23,790 nucleotides of DNA, taken from the NCBI GenBank assembly GCA_900541795.1, contig UQLC01000028.1, forward strand, positions 1-23,790, in the 5' to 3' direction. A program made the position numbers and the translations under genes. Positions within the stretch are counted from its first letter, which is position 1, and each line of letters begins with the position of its first letter. This document shows, piece by piece, positions 14,375 through 20,878 of the stretch. The DNA comes from an uncultured Collinsella sp. Lineage in GTDB: Bacteria; Actinomycetota; Coriobacteriia; Coriobacteriales; Coriobacteriaceae. The notes beneath the pieces are model-generated. The model was not told where the DNA came from. It searched no databases and saw nothing but the letters and a program-made list of their open reading frames with translations.

Positions 14375-16318
14375 TTAGAACGTTCCGCCGCCGCCTCCGC
14401 CGACGCCGCCGCCTCCGCCGCCCGAGAAGCCGCCGCCACCACCGCCGCTCGAGCTATCGGAACTCGAAGCCAGCTCACGGATGCTCTCGTGATACACGTC
14501 ATCGAATGAATCGAGCGGGGACTGGTTTCCGTAGTGATGGTAGTACCACCAGTAGCAGGGGTAATTGTCGTAGAAACCGTCGGCCTCGCGCACCTCGGGA
14601 GGAACAGCCTCGGCAAGCTGACGCAGGACTTCCTTCGAAACTCCCAGCGCCGCACCCATCACCAGAAGTTTATTCCACAGGACCAGATCGCCGGGGACGG
14701 CTTCCTTTAGACGCGTGAAGTCCTCGAGCCAATGCTTGAGCGCCTTGCAGCGAGCCGCCACCTCGGCGCCCTCCGGCGTAAAGCGGCGGAACGTAAGGCC
14801 CACGCCAATACCCACCAGCACAATCGGCACCGAGACAACCGCGGCGACAATGTTCGCCTGCGCGCCGTCGGTAAAGAAGATGGATCCCGCGGGAACACAG
14901 GCGATCAGAATACCAAGAACCAGGCAAAACACCATTGCGACAATGCCGTCCGAGGCAACGTACTCGCTATCGGCCAGCTTGCCCTTAACGGTGTTCTGAT
15001 AGTCCTCGAGCTTGTCGCCCACGGGCGTAGCGTGCTGCTTGACGTAGTGCTGCAGCTCGTCAAACGTGCGCGAGCGATCGCCGTTCTCGTCGGGCTTAGC
15101 ACCGGCAAAGAAGACCTTGAGCACCATGCGGTCAATGCCCTTGGCCGACTTCCAGCCCGCATCACTCACCGTCACGCGATACGTCTGCTCTTCTTTTTCA
15201 CGCCCCAACAGGCCTTTCTTGGCCTTGGTCACGGTTGCCTGCTCCAGCTTGATCACACGGTCGTCAGTGAGCTTCATGAGCGTGGCGATATATGCCTGAT
15301 CGGGCACCTCGTTCCAGCTCATGAGGGCCGAAAGCACGGCGGGATGGTCGGCCGAAGGCACATCGCGGAAATATTCGTCCTGGAAAAGCGGCTTGGGCTT
15401 GCGGCGGCGCAGCTTGAGCATAACGATTGTGCCGGTAAAGGCCACCGCCGCAACAACACTTAGCACGGCAAGTGCATTGGCAATCATGCGAGCGTGAGCG
15501 CGGCGGGCGTTAGCTTCGTCGGCCCATTCCTTCTCTTCGCTCAGGATCGTTGACATGCGCTCTTCGCCCGAGGCGGCAAGCTGCGGCACCCAGTCGCTGG
15601 GGAAGGCGATGCGTGCCTCGGCGAATTCGCCCTGATGCACGCAGGGAATGGTATAGGTGACCATGGGCTCGTCCTCATCGAGCGACACGTCGCCCGTCAG
15701 CGGACCGTGGCCCCATGCGCGGAAGTTATCGCCTTTGACGGCCGCCGTCCCGGCAGCGGCATTTGCGAAGCGCACTTCCATCTCGACATCGTCGGAATCC
15801 GCAGACCAGCCGTCGCCCACGAACTTCCAGTAGAGCTCGGCGGTATCGGCCCAGTTCATGACCGCACCGGTCATGGTGTAGCTCACGTAGTAGATTGCGC
15901 TGTCGCCGCTCTCGTGAGGGCTGAACACCTTAATCCTTACGCCGTCACCGGTCTGCTCGACCGTGTAGACGCCAGAGTCGCCCTTGTTCGCGTTATCGAC
16001 TTTGTTAAACGCGGTGTCCTCTTCCTCGACACTCAGCACGTCGACGCCCGCCGTGCCGCCCTGCTGGTTGGAGCCCGTATTGATCTCCCAAAACACGCCG
16101 TTGATGTCGTCGTCGAAATCAAACTGGCGTCCCTCGACAACGGTCAGCGATCCGTCGGCTTCGACCGTGGCGCTGATGTAGGTTTGGGTCATGGAATAAC
16201 CGTCGGCGTGTGCGGCGGCGGGCAGTAGCAGCAATGCAAGCGCGACGAGTGCGCAGACAGAAGCAAATCGCGCAAACAGGCGGCGCTGCCGGCTGACTTT
16301 GGCGGCGAGGGTGTTCAT
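14375..16318 (-). CDS. DUF2207-family membrane protein with glycine-rich C-terminus
   Basis: A 647-residue secreted/membrane protein. It has a Sec signal peptide (1-~37: basic start, hydrophobic V-A-L-A-L-L-L-L-P, cut after A-H-A). An extracytoplasmic beta-rich DUF2207 domain (about 40-240) includes D-G-S-L-T-V-V-E and G-V-F-W-E-I-N. A membrane helix lies at about 279-301, followed by a cytoplasmic portion. Two more membrane helices lie at about 458-481 and 488-510. The last 30 residues are almost all Gly with Ser, typical of this family. Its function is unknown, and an envelope role is likely from topology only. I chose the ATG at 16318 because AAAGGA lies 7 bases upstream and the signal peptide then starts properly. 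It is transcribed alone, and I found no convincing promoter. Confidence 0.88.
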   Translation of the reverse strand: MNTLAAKVSRQRRLFARFASVCALVALALLLLPAAAHADGYSMTQTYISATVEADGSLTVVEGRQFDFDDDINGVFWEINTGSNQQGGTAGVDVLSVEEEDTAFNKVDNANKGDSGVYTVEQTGDGVRIKVFSPHESGDSAIYYVSYTMTGAVMNWADTAELYWKFVGDGWSADSDDVEMEVRFANAAAGTAAVKGDNFRAWGHGPLTGDVSLDEDEPMVTYTIPCVHQGEFAEARIAFPSDWVPQLAASGEERMSTILSEEKEWADEANARRAHARMIANALAVLSVVAAVAFTGTIVMLKLRRRKPKPLFQDEYFRDVPSADHPAVLSALMSWNEVPDQAYIATLMKLTDDRVIKLEQATVTKAKKGLLGREKEEQTYRVTVSDAGWKSAKGIDRMVLKVFFAGAKPDENGDRSRTFDELQHYVKQHATPVGDKLEDYQNTVKGKLADSEYVASDGIVAMVFCLVLGILIACVPAGSIFFTDGAQANIVAAVVSVPIVLVGIGVGLTFRRFTPEGAEVAARCKALKHWLEDFTRLKEAVPGDLVLWNKLLVMGAALGVSKEVLRQLAEAVPPEVREADGFYDNYPCYWWYYHHYGNQSPLDSFDDVYHESIRELASSSDSSSGGGGGGFSGGGGGGVGGGGGGTF

Positions 16319-16512
16319 AGGCACATCCTTTGTCTGTAAAACCAACAGCGCCATTGTCCCACGTTTGCGGGTACGCATGACGAACATCTAGGCGACCGGA
16401 GCGCCAAACGGGATGAAAGTCACGCCCGCGGCCGGCACCTGGGGACATTCCTTATCTGCCGGCAATCTGGAACACTCCTTGGCATAGCCCGCTCCGGCAA
16501 TAGATACCACTT
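16319..16512. other. Upstream region of the DUF2207 gene
   Basis: A gene-poor stretch. It holds TGGGGACATTCCTT (about 16440), resembling the hairpin arm at 14287-14300, and a weak plus-strand promoter-like pair, TTGGCA (16479-16484) and TAGATA (16501-16506) with a 16-bp spacer. I see no coding sequence with a ribosome binding site. Confidence 0.4.
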
Positions 16513-16690
16513 CATAGCTCCGTCACAGGTGTAGCGGCTTTGTGTTGCCGCGGCGTAAGCCGATTAAGCTGGCGAGCGAGGGGCATAAAGCAGTTGAGCG
16601 AAAACGGTTTGCCCCTTTGCCGTTCGCTTGAGGATCATGTCCCCCTTTTCCGCGGAAACCCCGGCAGTTGCGAAGAGCTGCCGGGGTTTC
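16513..16690 (+). ncRNA. Candidate small structured RNA upstream of gluQ
   Basis: The strand is set by a strong terminator at 16656-16689, and the start is a guess from the weak promoter at 16479-16506. Within it I see CGGCTT/AAGCCG (16535-16540 with 16557-16562). A hairpin AGCG-AA-AACGG/CCGTT-CGCT has CCCC in its loop, and a CCCCC run sits in the next unpaired stretch before the terminator. Two C-rich loops before a terminator loosely recall the actinobacterial 6C RNA motif, but the C runs are too short to claim it. No open frame with a ribosome binding site fills the region. It could also be an untranslated remnant. Confidence 0.3.
16656..16689 (+). terminator. Strong intrinsic terminator, plus strand
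   Basis: AAACCCCGGCAG (16656-16667) and CTGCCGGGGTTT (16678-16689) form a perfect 12-bp stem around a 10-nt loop, followed by CTGTCGTTT. No gene ends upstream of it on the plus strand after the GNAT gene 2.4 kb away, which implies another transcript in between. Confidence 0.7.
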
Positions 16691-16814
16691 TGTCGTTTGA
16701 GGGGTTGGGCTGGCGGGTGGCGATCGAGCTGTCGAGCCGGTGGTCCGGCACGCGCAACGCGCGGCCTCGGCAACTTGCAGGCCACGGCAGCGTCTCCCCC
16801 ACCGCGCCCCGCGC

Positions 16815-16820
16815 TATACT
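16815..16820 (+). promoter_or_regulatory. -10 box placing gluQ transcription start at its ATG
   Basis: TATACT ends 7 bases before the ATG at 16828. Transcription would begin at or next to the A of the ATG, giving a leaderless mRNA, which fits the absence of any Shine-Dalgarno sequence. No clear -35 is present at 16-18 bp. Confidence 0.5.
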
Positions 16821-16827
16821 CGTCCGC

Positions 16828-17847
16828 ATGGATATCAACGCACGCAACATAACAACGCCCGCTGTGGCCACATCGACGGCGCCCAACAGCAAGCTCGCCC
16901 CCGCCCTCGCGCCCGTCGTGGGCCGCTTTGCCCCGTCGCCATCGGGCCGCATGCACCTGGGCAACGTGTTCAGCTGCCTGTGCGCGTGGCTTTCGGCCCG
17001 CAGCCAGGGCGGCAGCATCGTACTGCGCATTGAGGATCTGGACGATCGCTGCAAGCGCCCGGAACTTGCCGCTCAACTGATTGACGACCTGGCCTGGTTG
17101 GGACTCGAGTGGGACGAAGGCCCCTACTACCAGCACGATCGCCTGGATCTGTACAAGGACGCCTTGCGCCAACTGCAAGACGCCGGCCTCACCTATCCCT
17201 GCTTTTGCACGCGCGCCGAGCTCCACACCGCAAGCGCGCCGCACGCCAGCGACGGCACGCCCATCTACCGCGGCGCCTGCCGAGACCTTTCTGCCGAAGA
17301 GGTCGTCCGCCGCAGTGCCCTGCGCGCCCCGGCCACGCGCCTGCGCGTGCCCGCCGTCGACGACCTCGCAGACGATGTGATCGAATTCGTGGACCGCACG
17401 TATGGTGCTCAATGCGAAGCACTCGCCACCGAATGCGGCGACTTTTTGGTGCGCCGCAGCGACGGCGTGTTTGCCTACCAGCTGGCCGTGGTGGTCGACG
17501 ACGCCGCCATGGGTGTTACCGAGGTCGTGCGCGGATGCGACCTGCTGGGCTCCACGCCGCGCCAAATCTACCTGCAGCATCTGCTGGGACTTCCCACGCC
17601 GCACTACGCGCATATTCCGCTGCTCATGTCGCCGGACGGCCGCCGCCTTTCCAAGCGCGATCGCGATCTGGACCTGGGCGAGCTCCGCGCCCGCTTTGGC
17701 ACACCCGAGGCATTGCTGGGCTGGCTCGCCGGGCAAACGGGCATCGCACCGGACACCACACCGCGCTCTGCCAAGCAGCTGGTCGAACACTTTAGCTGGG
17801 ACGTCATCCGTGCGCATCGCGAGAACATCACTGTAACTGCCGAGTAG
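16828..17847 (+). CDS. gluQ: Glutamyl-Q tRNA(Asp) synthetase
   Basis: GluQRS is a GltX-like catalytic core without an anticodon-binding domain. It charges glutamate onto the queuosine base at the wobble position of tRNA(Asp). It is 339 residues, against ~480 for full glutamyl-tRNA synthetases. Motifs are G-R-F-A-P-S-P-S-G-R-M-H-L-G-N (32-46, HIGH class), R-I-E-D-L-D (67-72) and R-R-L-S-K-R-D (272-278, in place of KMSKS). A zinc site C-x-C...Y-x3-C (Cys125, Cys127, Tyr147, Cys151) is diagnostic of GluQRS. The ~28 residues before the first motif are low complexity, so translation could start slightly differently. The TATACT box just upstream supports the ATG chosen. It converges on the phosphoesterase gene with a 15-bp gap and no visible terminator. 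Confidence 0.93.
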   Translation: MDINARNITTPAVATSTAPNSKLAPALAPVVGRFAPSPSGRMHLGNVFSCLCAWLSARSQGGSIVLRIEDLDDRCKRPELAAQLIDDLAWLGLEWDEGPYYQHDRLDLYKDALRQLQDAGLTYPCFCTRAELHTASAPHASDGTPIYRGACRDLSAEEVVRRSALRAPATRLRVPAVDDLADDVIEFVDRTYGAQCEALATECGDFLVRRSDGVFAYQLAVVVDDAAMGVTEVVRGCDLLGSTPRQIYLQHLLGLPTPHYAHIPLLMSPDGRRLSKRDRDLDLGELRARFGTPEALLGWLAGQTGIAPDTTPRSAKQLVEHFSWDVIRAHRENITVTAE

Positions 17848-17862
17848 CCAAACGCCTCGCCC

Positions 17863-18588
17863 CTACGCAACATCCCAGGGCTGGAGTTCGTCGCCCAGGC
17901 GAACGATGCAGTCGTAGAGCACGGTGTGGCGCTCGGCCGGGTTGGCGTCGCGATGAAAATGGCCGTAGTACCAGCGCTTGAAGTCCAAGCGATCTTCCAG
18001 TTCATCGAAAAATGCCGTAAGCCGATCAATGGCGGGGCAATTCCAGCCGGGTGCCGGATAGAGCGTGGGCGAAAGCATGCGCGTAGAGCAGGTGTGGGTG
18101 ATTACGTAGTCGACCTTCCAGCCCACGCTGTCGAGCTTTGCCCGCGCCTCCTCAAAGTTGCGCTCGTCCGGCAACTCCTGCGGCCACCAGCTGGAATAGG
18201 GAATGCGGTATTCCTTGTCCACACTCGTGGCGCCGCCCATGGTAAAGATCGTTGAGCCGTCAAGCTCAAAAAACTCGCCGCGCGTCAGGCGCCGTATGGG
18301 GGAGGTATCCGACAGACGCTGCGTCAGCCCACCGTGCCACAGCTCCATGGGTCGCTCCGCCCAGTGATCAAAACGCTCGTGGTTGCCGTCAACAAACAGC
18401 ACGGTATAGGGACGCGACTCCAGCCAAGCGATATCGGCGCACTCCTCGGCAGAGAAATCCCACGGAAAGCCAAAGTCGCCCGCGACGATTAGATAGTCGT
18501 CACTCGTCAGACTATCCCCAAGATCCCAGTCGCGCAGCTTTTGCATGTCGACGCCGCCGTGAATATCGCCCGTCACATAGATCGTCAT
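17863..18588 (-). CDS. Calcineurin-like metallophosphoesterase
   Basis: A 241-residue cytosolic phosphoesterase of the calcineurin-like superfamily. The metal-binding blocks are in order: G-D-I-H-G (7-11), A-G-D-F-G (36-40), D-G-N-H-E (67-71), then a single His in I-T-H-T-C and a final G-H-F-H. All ligands for a two-metal site are present, so it should be active. The substrate (phosphoprotein, nucleotide or other phosphoester) cannot be told. I chose the ATG at 18588, since it places the first strand M-T-I-Y-V-T directly before the G-D-I-H motif and has GGTGA upstream. The longer frame adds 12 residues with no family match. It follows a small membrane protein gene by 85 bp on the same strand, possibly one transcript. 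Confidence 0.9.
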   Translation of the reverse strand: MTIYVTGDIHGGVDMQKLRDWDLGDSLTSDDYLIVAGDFGFPWDFSAEECADIAWLESRPYTVLFVDGNHERFDHWAERPMELWHGGLTQRLSDTSPIRRLTRGEFFELDGSTIFTMGGATSVDKEYRIPYSSWWPQELPDERNFEEARAKLDSVGWKVDYVITHTCSTRMLSPTLYPAPGWNCPAIDRLTAFFDELEDRLDFKRWYYGHFHRDANPAERHTVLYDCIVRLGDELQPWDVA

Positions 18589-18673
18589 CGAATCACCACT
18601 TCCCTGTAAGTCGCCAGCCCACATTCTGCACGATCACTAAGCCAACCGTTCCAGCCCTTCCATCCCTTAGGGC

Positions 18674-18913
18674 TTACCCTTCGTTCTTCCATCCAAACGG
18701 GTCGAGCACCCAAAAAACCAGATCGAGCACGCCGCCGGTCATCATGGCGCCGGCAAGGGCAATGCAAACGTGCAGAGAACTGACACTTCGAAGCACGTCG
18801 AATGGCCCCAGAACAGCCAGCAGCGCGACCGCTGCGCCGGCTACGCACAGCGCGAGGCACGGCCCCGCGTCCTTGACGCACTTCTTTGCGAGATGCTTTG
18901 CGTTGCCACTCAT
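18674..18913 (-). CDS. Small two-helix membrane protein
   Basis: A 79-residue hypothetical protein. A short basic N-terminus (about 1-14, with A-K-H-L-A-K-K) leads into two hydrophobic segments at about 16-40 and 45-70. A short tail ends in D-P-F-G-W-K-N-E-G. I do not recognise it. AAGGAG lies about 10 bases before the ATG at 18913, slightly far but acceptable. A longer frame from 18952 lacks any ribosome binding site. It precedes the phosphoesterase gene on the same strand. Coding is supported by the membrane pattern and start signal only. Confidence 0.55.
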   Translation of the reverse strand: MSGNAKHLAKKCVKDAGPCLALCVAGAAVALLAVLGPFDVLRSVSSLHVCIALAGAMMTGGVLDLVFWVLDPFGWKNEG

Positions 18914-18952
18914 TGGTATCGAGCTCCTTAGAGAGTCGTTGTTCAGCTTCAT

Positions 18953-19200
18953 GCCGCCGCGGCAGAGCAGGGCAGCAGGGTAAGTGTCACATGCCGTGCG
19001 GACACAGCTGAAAGCCCCCGCGCAAAAAAACAGCGCGCCGCAGGATTCGTATCACCTGCGGCGCACCGAAAATGATCCGCTTTCCTCCGTCCCCAACGGA
19101 TCAGCTGAGTTGGTGCCGCTTGACGGAGAGGAAGGAGCCGGCGGCGTCACGAGCTGCGGAAATGTCGCTAGGCATAGGAGGCAGACGCGCGCCAAACGCC
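18953..19200. other. Gene-free region with hairpins
   Basis: The region holds the ATPase terminator and a second 7-bp hairpin, TGATCCG (19073-19079) with CGGATCA (19097-19103). Otherwise I see no coding sequence or promoter I would defend. Confidence 0.5.
19024..19064 (-). terminator. Terminator of the DUF4143 ATPase gene
   Basis: GCGCCGCAGG (19035-19044) pairs perfectly with CCTGCGGCGC (19055-19064). On the minus strand the stem is followed by GCTGTTTTTTT, the best T tract in the window. It lies about 140 bp past the ATPase stop codon. Confidence 0.8.
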
Positions 19201-20496
19201 CTAAGCCCCCAACCTACCCATTAAGAAATCGACTGCAGAAACGATTTTGATACCGTCGATGTCGGTCGGATGGCTCCCCTGACGAACGACGATGATCTTC
19301 TCGTAACCGCCGGTAATCTTCTCGAGCGATCTGAGCTCAAATGGACGCAGCTCGCGCTTACGCGTCGCCTCCTCGTCAATCGACTCTGTGACCTGAATAA
19401 ACTTACGATCCGAGCCGTCGCCGATCGCAACAAAGTCGATTTCAGCATCTCGAAGATGACCTGTGAAGACCTGGTATCCGTCATAGACAAGGCGATTGTA
19501 AACGGCATTTTCGAGAACACGTCCGCTGTCGCTGCCGCGATACCCATCCAAGAAGGCTCGAAGTCCCAGATCCTCAATGTAGAACTTGCCGCCGGTCTTC
19601 AAAATATCCCGACCCTTAATATCAAATCGGCGCGCGTGCGAAAAGATATAGGTCTCCTCAAGGGCGGAGACACAAGTGTCCACGACGCCGTGCGAGGATT
19701 TCGCCCCGTTCTCCGCCAGCGTGCCAACGATCTTATTAATTGATGTCGGGTTTGAAATGTTATCAGCCAAGTAGGAAGTGACGCGGTCGAGCACACTCCT
19801 GCTCGTCACCGACCGTCTACCCCGGCGCGCCTCGCGAGCCAAAATGTCGCGCCCAACGATTGTTTGGTACGTGCTCCAGATATAGTCCTTCATTTCCTGC
19901 TCCGGCAGCTTTGATGCAGCGAGAAACGGCAGGCCTCCAAACGTCAGATAGCGGTCAAGAAGATCGTCGAGTGCAACAATATCCTCCCGGCCAAAAACAG
20001 CAAGCTTATTCGTGACGTCAGTCGGACCAAGAAAGTTGACATATTCCGAAAAAGCGAGCGGATGCATCCGAATCTCGACATACCTGCCCGAGATTAAGGT
20101 CGCAATCTCTGACGAGAGGAGAAAAGCATTCGAACCCGTAACATATATATCGCAGTCCCGGTCGACACGAAGTGCGTTAATCGCCTTCTCCCATCCGGCA
20201 ACCTCCTGAAGCTCGTCGAAGAAGAGATAGCACCTCTTGCCCGCAGGCATTAGGCCGTCGACGTGATGGTAAAGCTCTCGCCAATCACGCACGCCCTCCA
20301 GCTCAAACGACTCCATCTTAAAGGTCAAAAGGCACTCGGATGGAACGCCGTTATCCTCCAAATGTTTCCGCATCATGTCCAGAAGCGTCGACTTGCCACA
20401 ACGGCGCATGCCCGTCACGACCTTGATGACATCCGCGTCACGAAAGGCAATCAATTTTTCGAGATATCGATTTCTAGAGACCATCCGGTTGCTCAT
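19201..20496 (-). CDS. AAA-family ATPase with C-terminal DUF4143 domain
   Basis: A 431-residue predicted P-loop ATPase of the AAA_14/DUF4143 group (COG1373-like). Walker A is G-M-R-R-C-G-K-S-T (29-37), and Walker B is C-Y-L-F-F-D-E-L-Q-E (89-98). A sensor region follows (Y-V-T-G-S-N-A). The second half contains the DUF4143 domain with a nuclease-like look: E-N-A-V-Y, then D-A-E-I-D-F-V near the end, like a PD-(D/E)xK core. Its function is poorly known. Such genes are common, often mobile, and scattered in gut bacteria. I chose the ATG at 20496, with GGGG about 6 bases upstream. A TTG at 20508 is an alternative. It lies in A/T-richer DNA, diverges from the helicase gene, and sits behind a cluster of inverted repeats. 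Confidence 0.85.
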   Translation of the reverse strand: MSNRMVSRNRYLEKLIAFRDADVIKVVTGMRRCGKSTLLDMMRKHLEDNGVPSECLLTFKMESFELEGVRDWRELYHHVDGLMPAGKRCYLFFDELQEVAGWEKAINALRVDRDCDIYVTGSNAFLLSSEIATLISGRYVEIRMHPLAFSEYVNFLGPTDVTNKLAVFGREDIVALDDLLDRYLTFGGLPFLAASKLPEQEMKDYIWSTYQTIVGRDILAREARRGRRSVTSRSVLDRVTSYLADNISNPTSINKIVGTLAENGAKSSHGVVDTCVSALEETYIFSHARRFDIKGRDILKTGGKFYIEDLGLRAFLDGYRGSDSGRVLENAVYNRLVYDGYQVFTGHLRDAEIDFVAIGDGSDRKFIQVTESIDEEATRKRELRPFELRSLEKITGGYEKIIVVRQGSHPTDIDGIKIVSAVDFLMGRLGA

Positions 20497-20511
20497 CGCT
20501 CGCCCCAATCT

Positions 20512-20567
20512 GCAAGTTTTTCTTAGAACATGACAAAAACTTGCGAATTCTGCAAGTTTTTGTCATG
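20512..20567. promoter_or_regulatory. Nested inverted repeats upstream of the ATPase gene
   Basis: Three related half-sites: GCAAGTTTTT (20512-20521), CATGACAAAAACTTGC (20529-20544) and GCAAGTTTTTGTCATG (20552-20567). The second and third are perfect 16-bp reverse complements around GAATTCT, and the first and second also form an inverted repeat. On the minus strand TTGTCA lies within the array at a distance that could serve as a -35 for the ATPase gene, though no good -10 is visible. Autoregulation or a replication/recombination site are both possible. Confidence 0.7.
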
Positions 20568-20837
20568 TAGCGACCAGAACCTGCATATCCGTCCGTGGCC
20601 ATTTGCAGTCGGATTCCGGCGAGGCCATGACAAGCAGCTTGCCACATGGCAGACACGGAGCCATGGCATGCACGGAATCTTGGAGGCAGAACTTCTCCCA
20701 GCAGCCTATAAGGCAAAAACACATACACATAGACAGAGAGAAGCCCAGCAAGACACGACGCCAAGGCCGCAGCCACAAACTTGAGTGGCCGATAGTCTAA
20801 AAATCACATACGCCCAAAACACGAACGATCGATCTGC
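20568..20837. other. Gene-free stretch between ATPase operator and helicase promoter
   Basis: About 270 bp with short frames on both strands, none with a ribosome binding site. The left end (to about 20590) continues weak symmetry with the inverted-repeat cluster. Otherwise I see nothing I can name. Confidence 0.5.
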
Positions 20838-20843
20838 TATCCT
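20838..20843 (+). promoter_or_regulatory. Possible -10 box of the helicase gene
   Basis: TATCCT lies about 35 bases before the ATG at 20879. No strong -35 is seen at 16-18 bp, so this is a weak call. Confidence 0.3.
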
Positions 20844-20878
20844 GGCGCCAACATAGTCTTTCGAAAGGTTTGGCCGGG

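Noticed and set aside
16656..16827. T-box or attenuator controlling gluQ
   Set aside because: I see no T-box specifier domain or AGGGTGG-type antiterminator sequence, and the -10 box at 16815 places the gluQ start downstream of the terminator.
16564..17817. A 417-codon minus-strand frame opposite gluQ
   Set aside because: GluQRS motifs on the plus strand are unambiguous. The opposite frame is a low-complexity Ala/Arg/Gly shadow.
20563..20778. A 71-codon minus-strand frame with a signal-peptide-like, Cys-rich start
   Set aside because: There is no ribosome binding site, it ends inside the inverted-repeat array and it has no family resemblance. Judged chance.
20530..20784. Short frames on both strands starting M-T-K-T-C with similar first residues
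   Set aside because: The similarity is produced by the inverted repeat at 20529-20567, not by two related genes.
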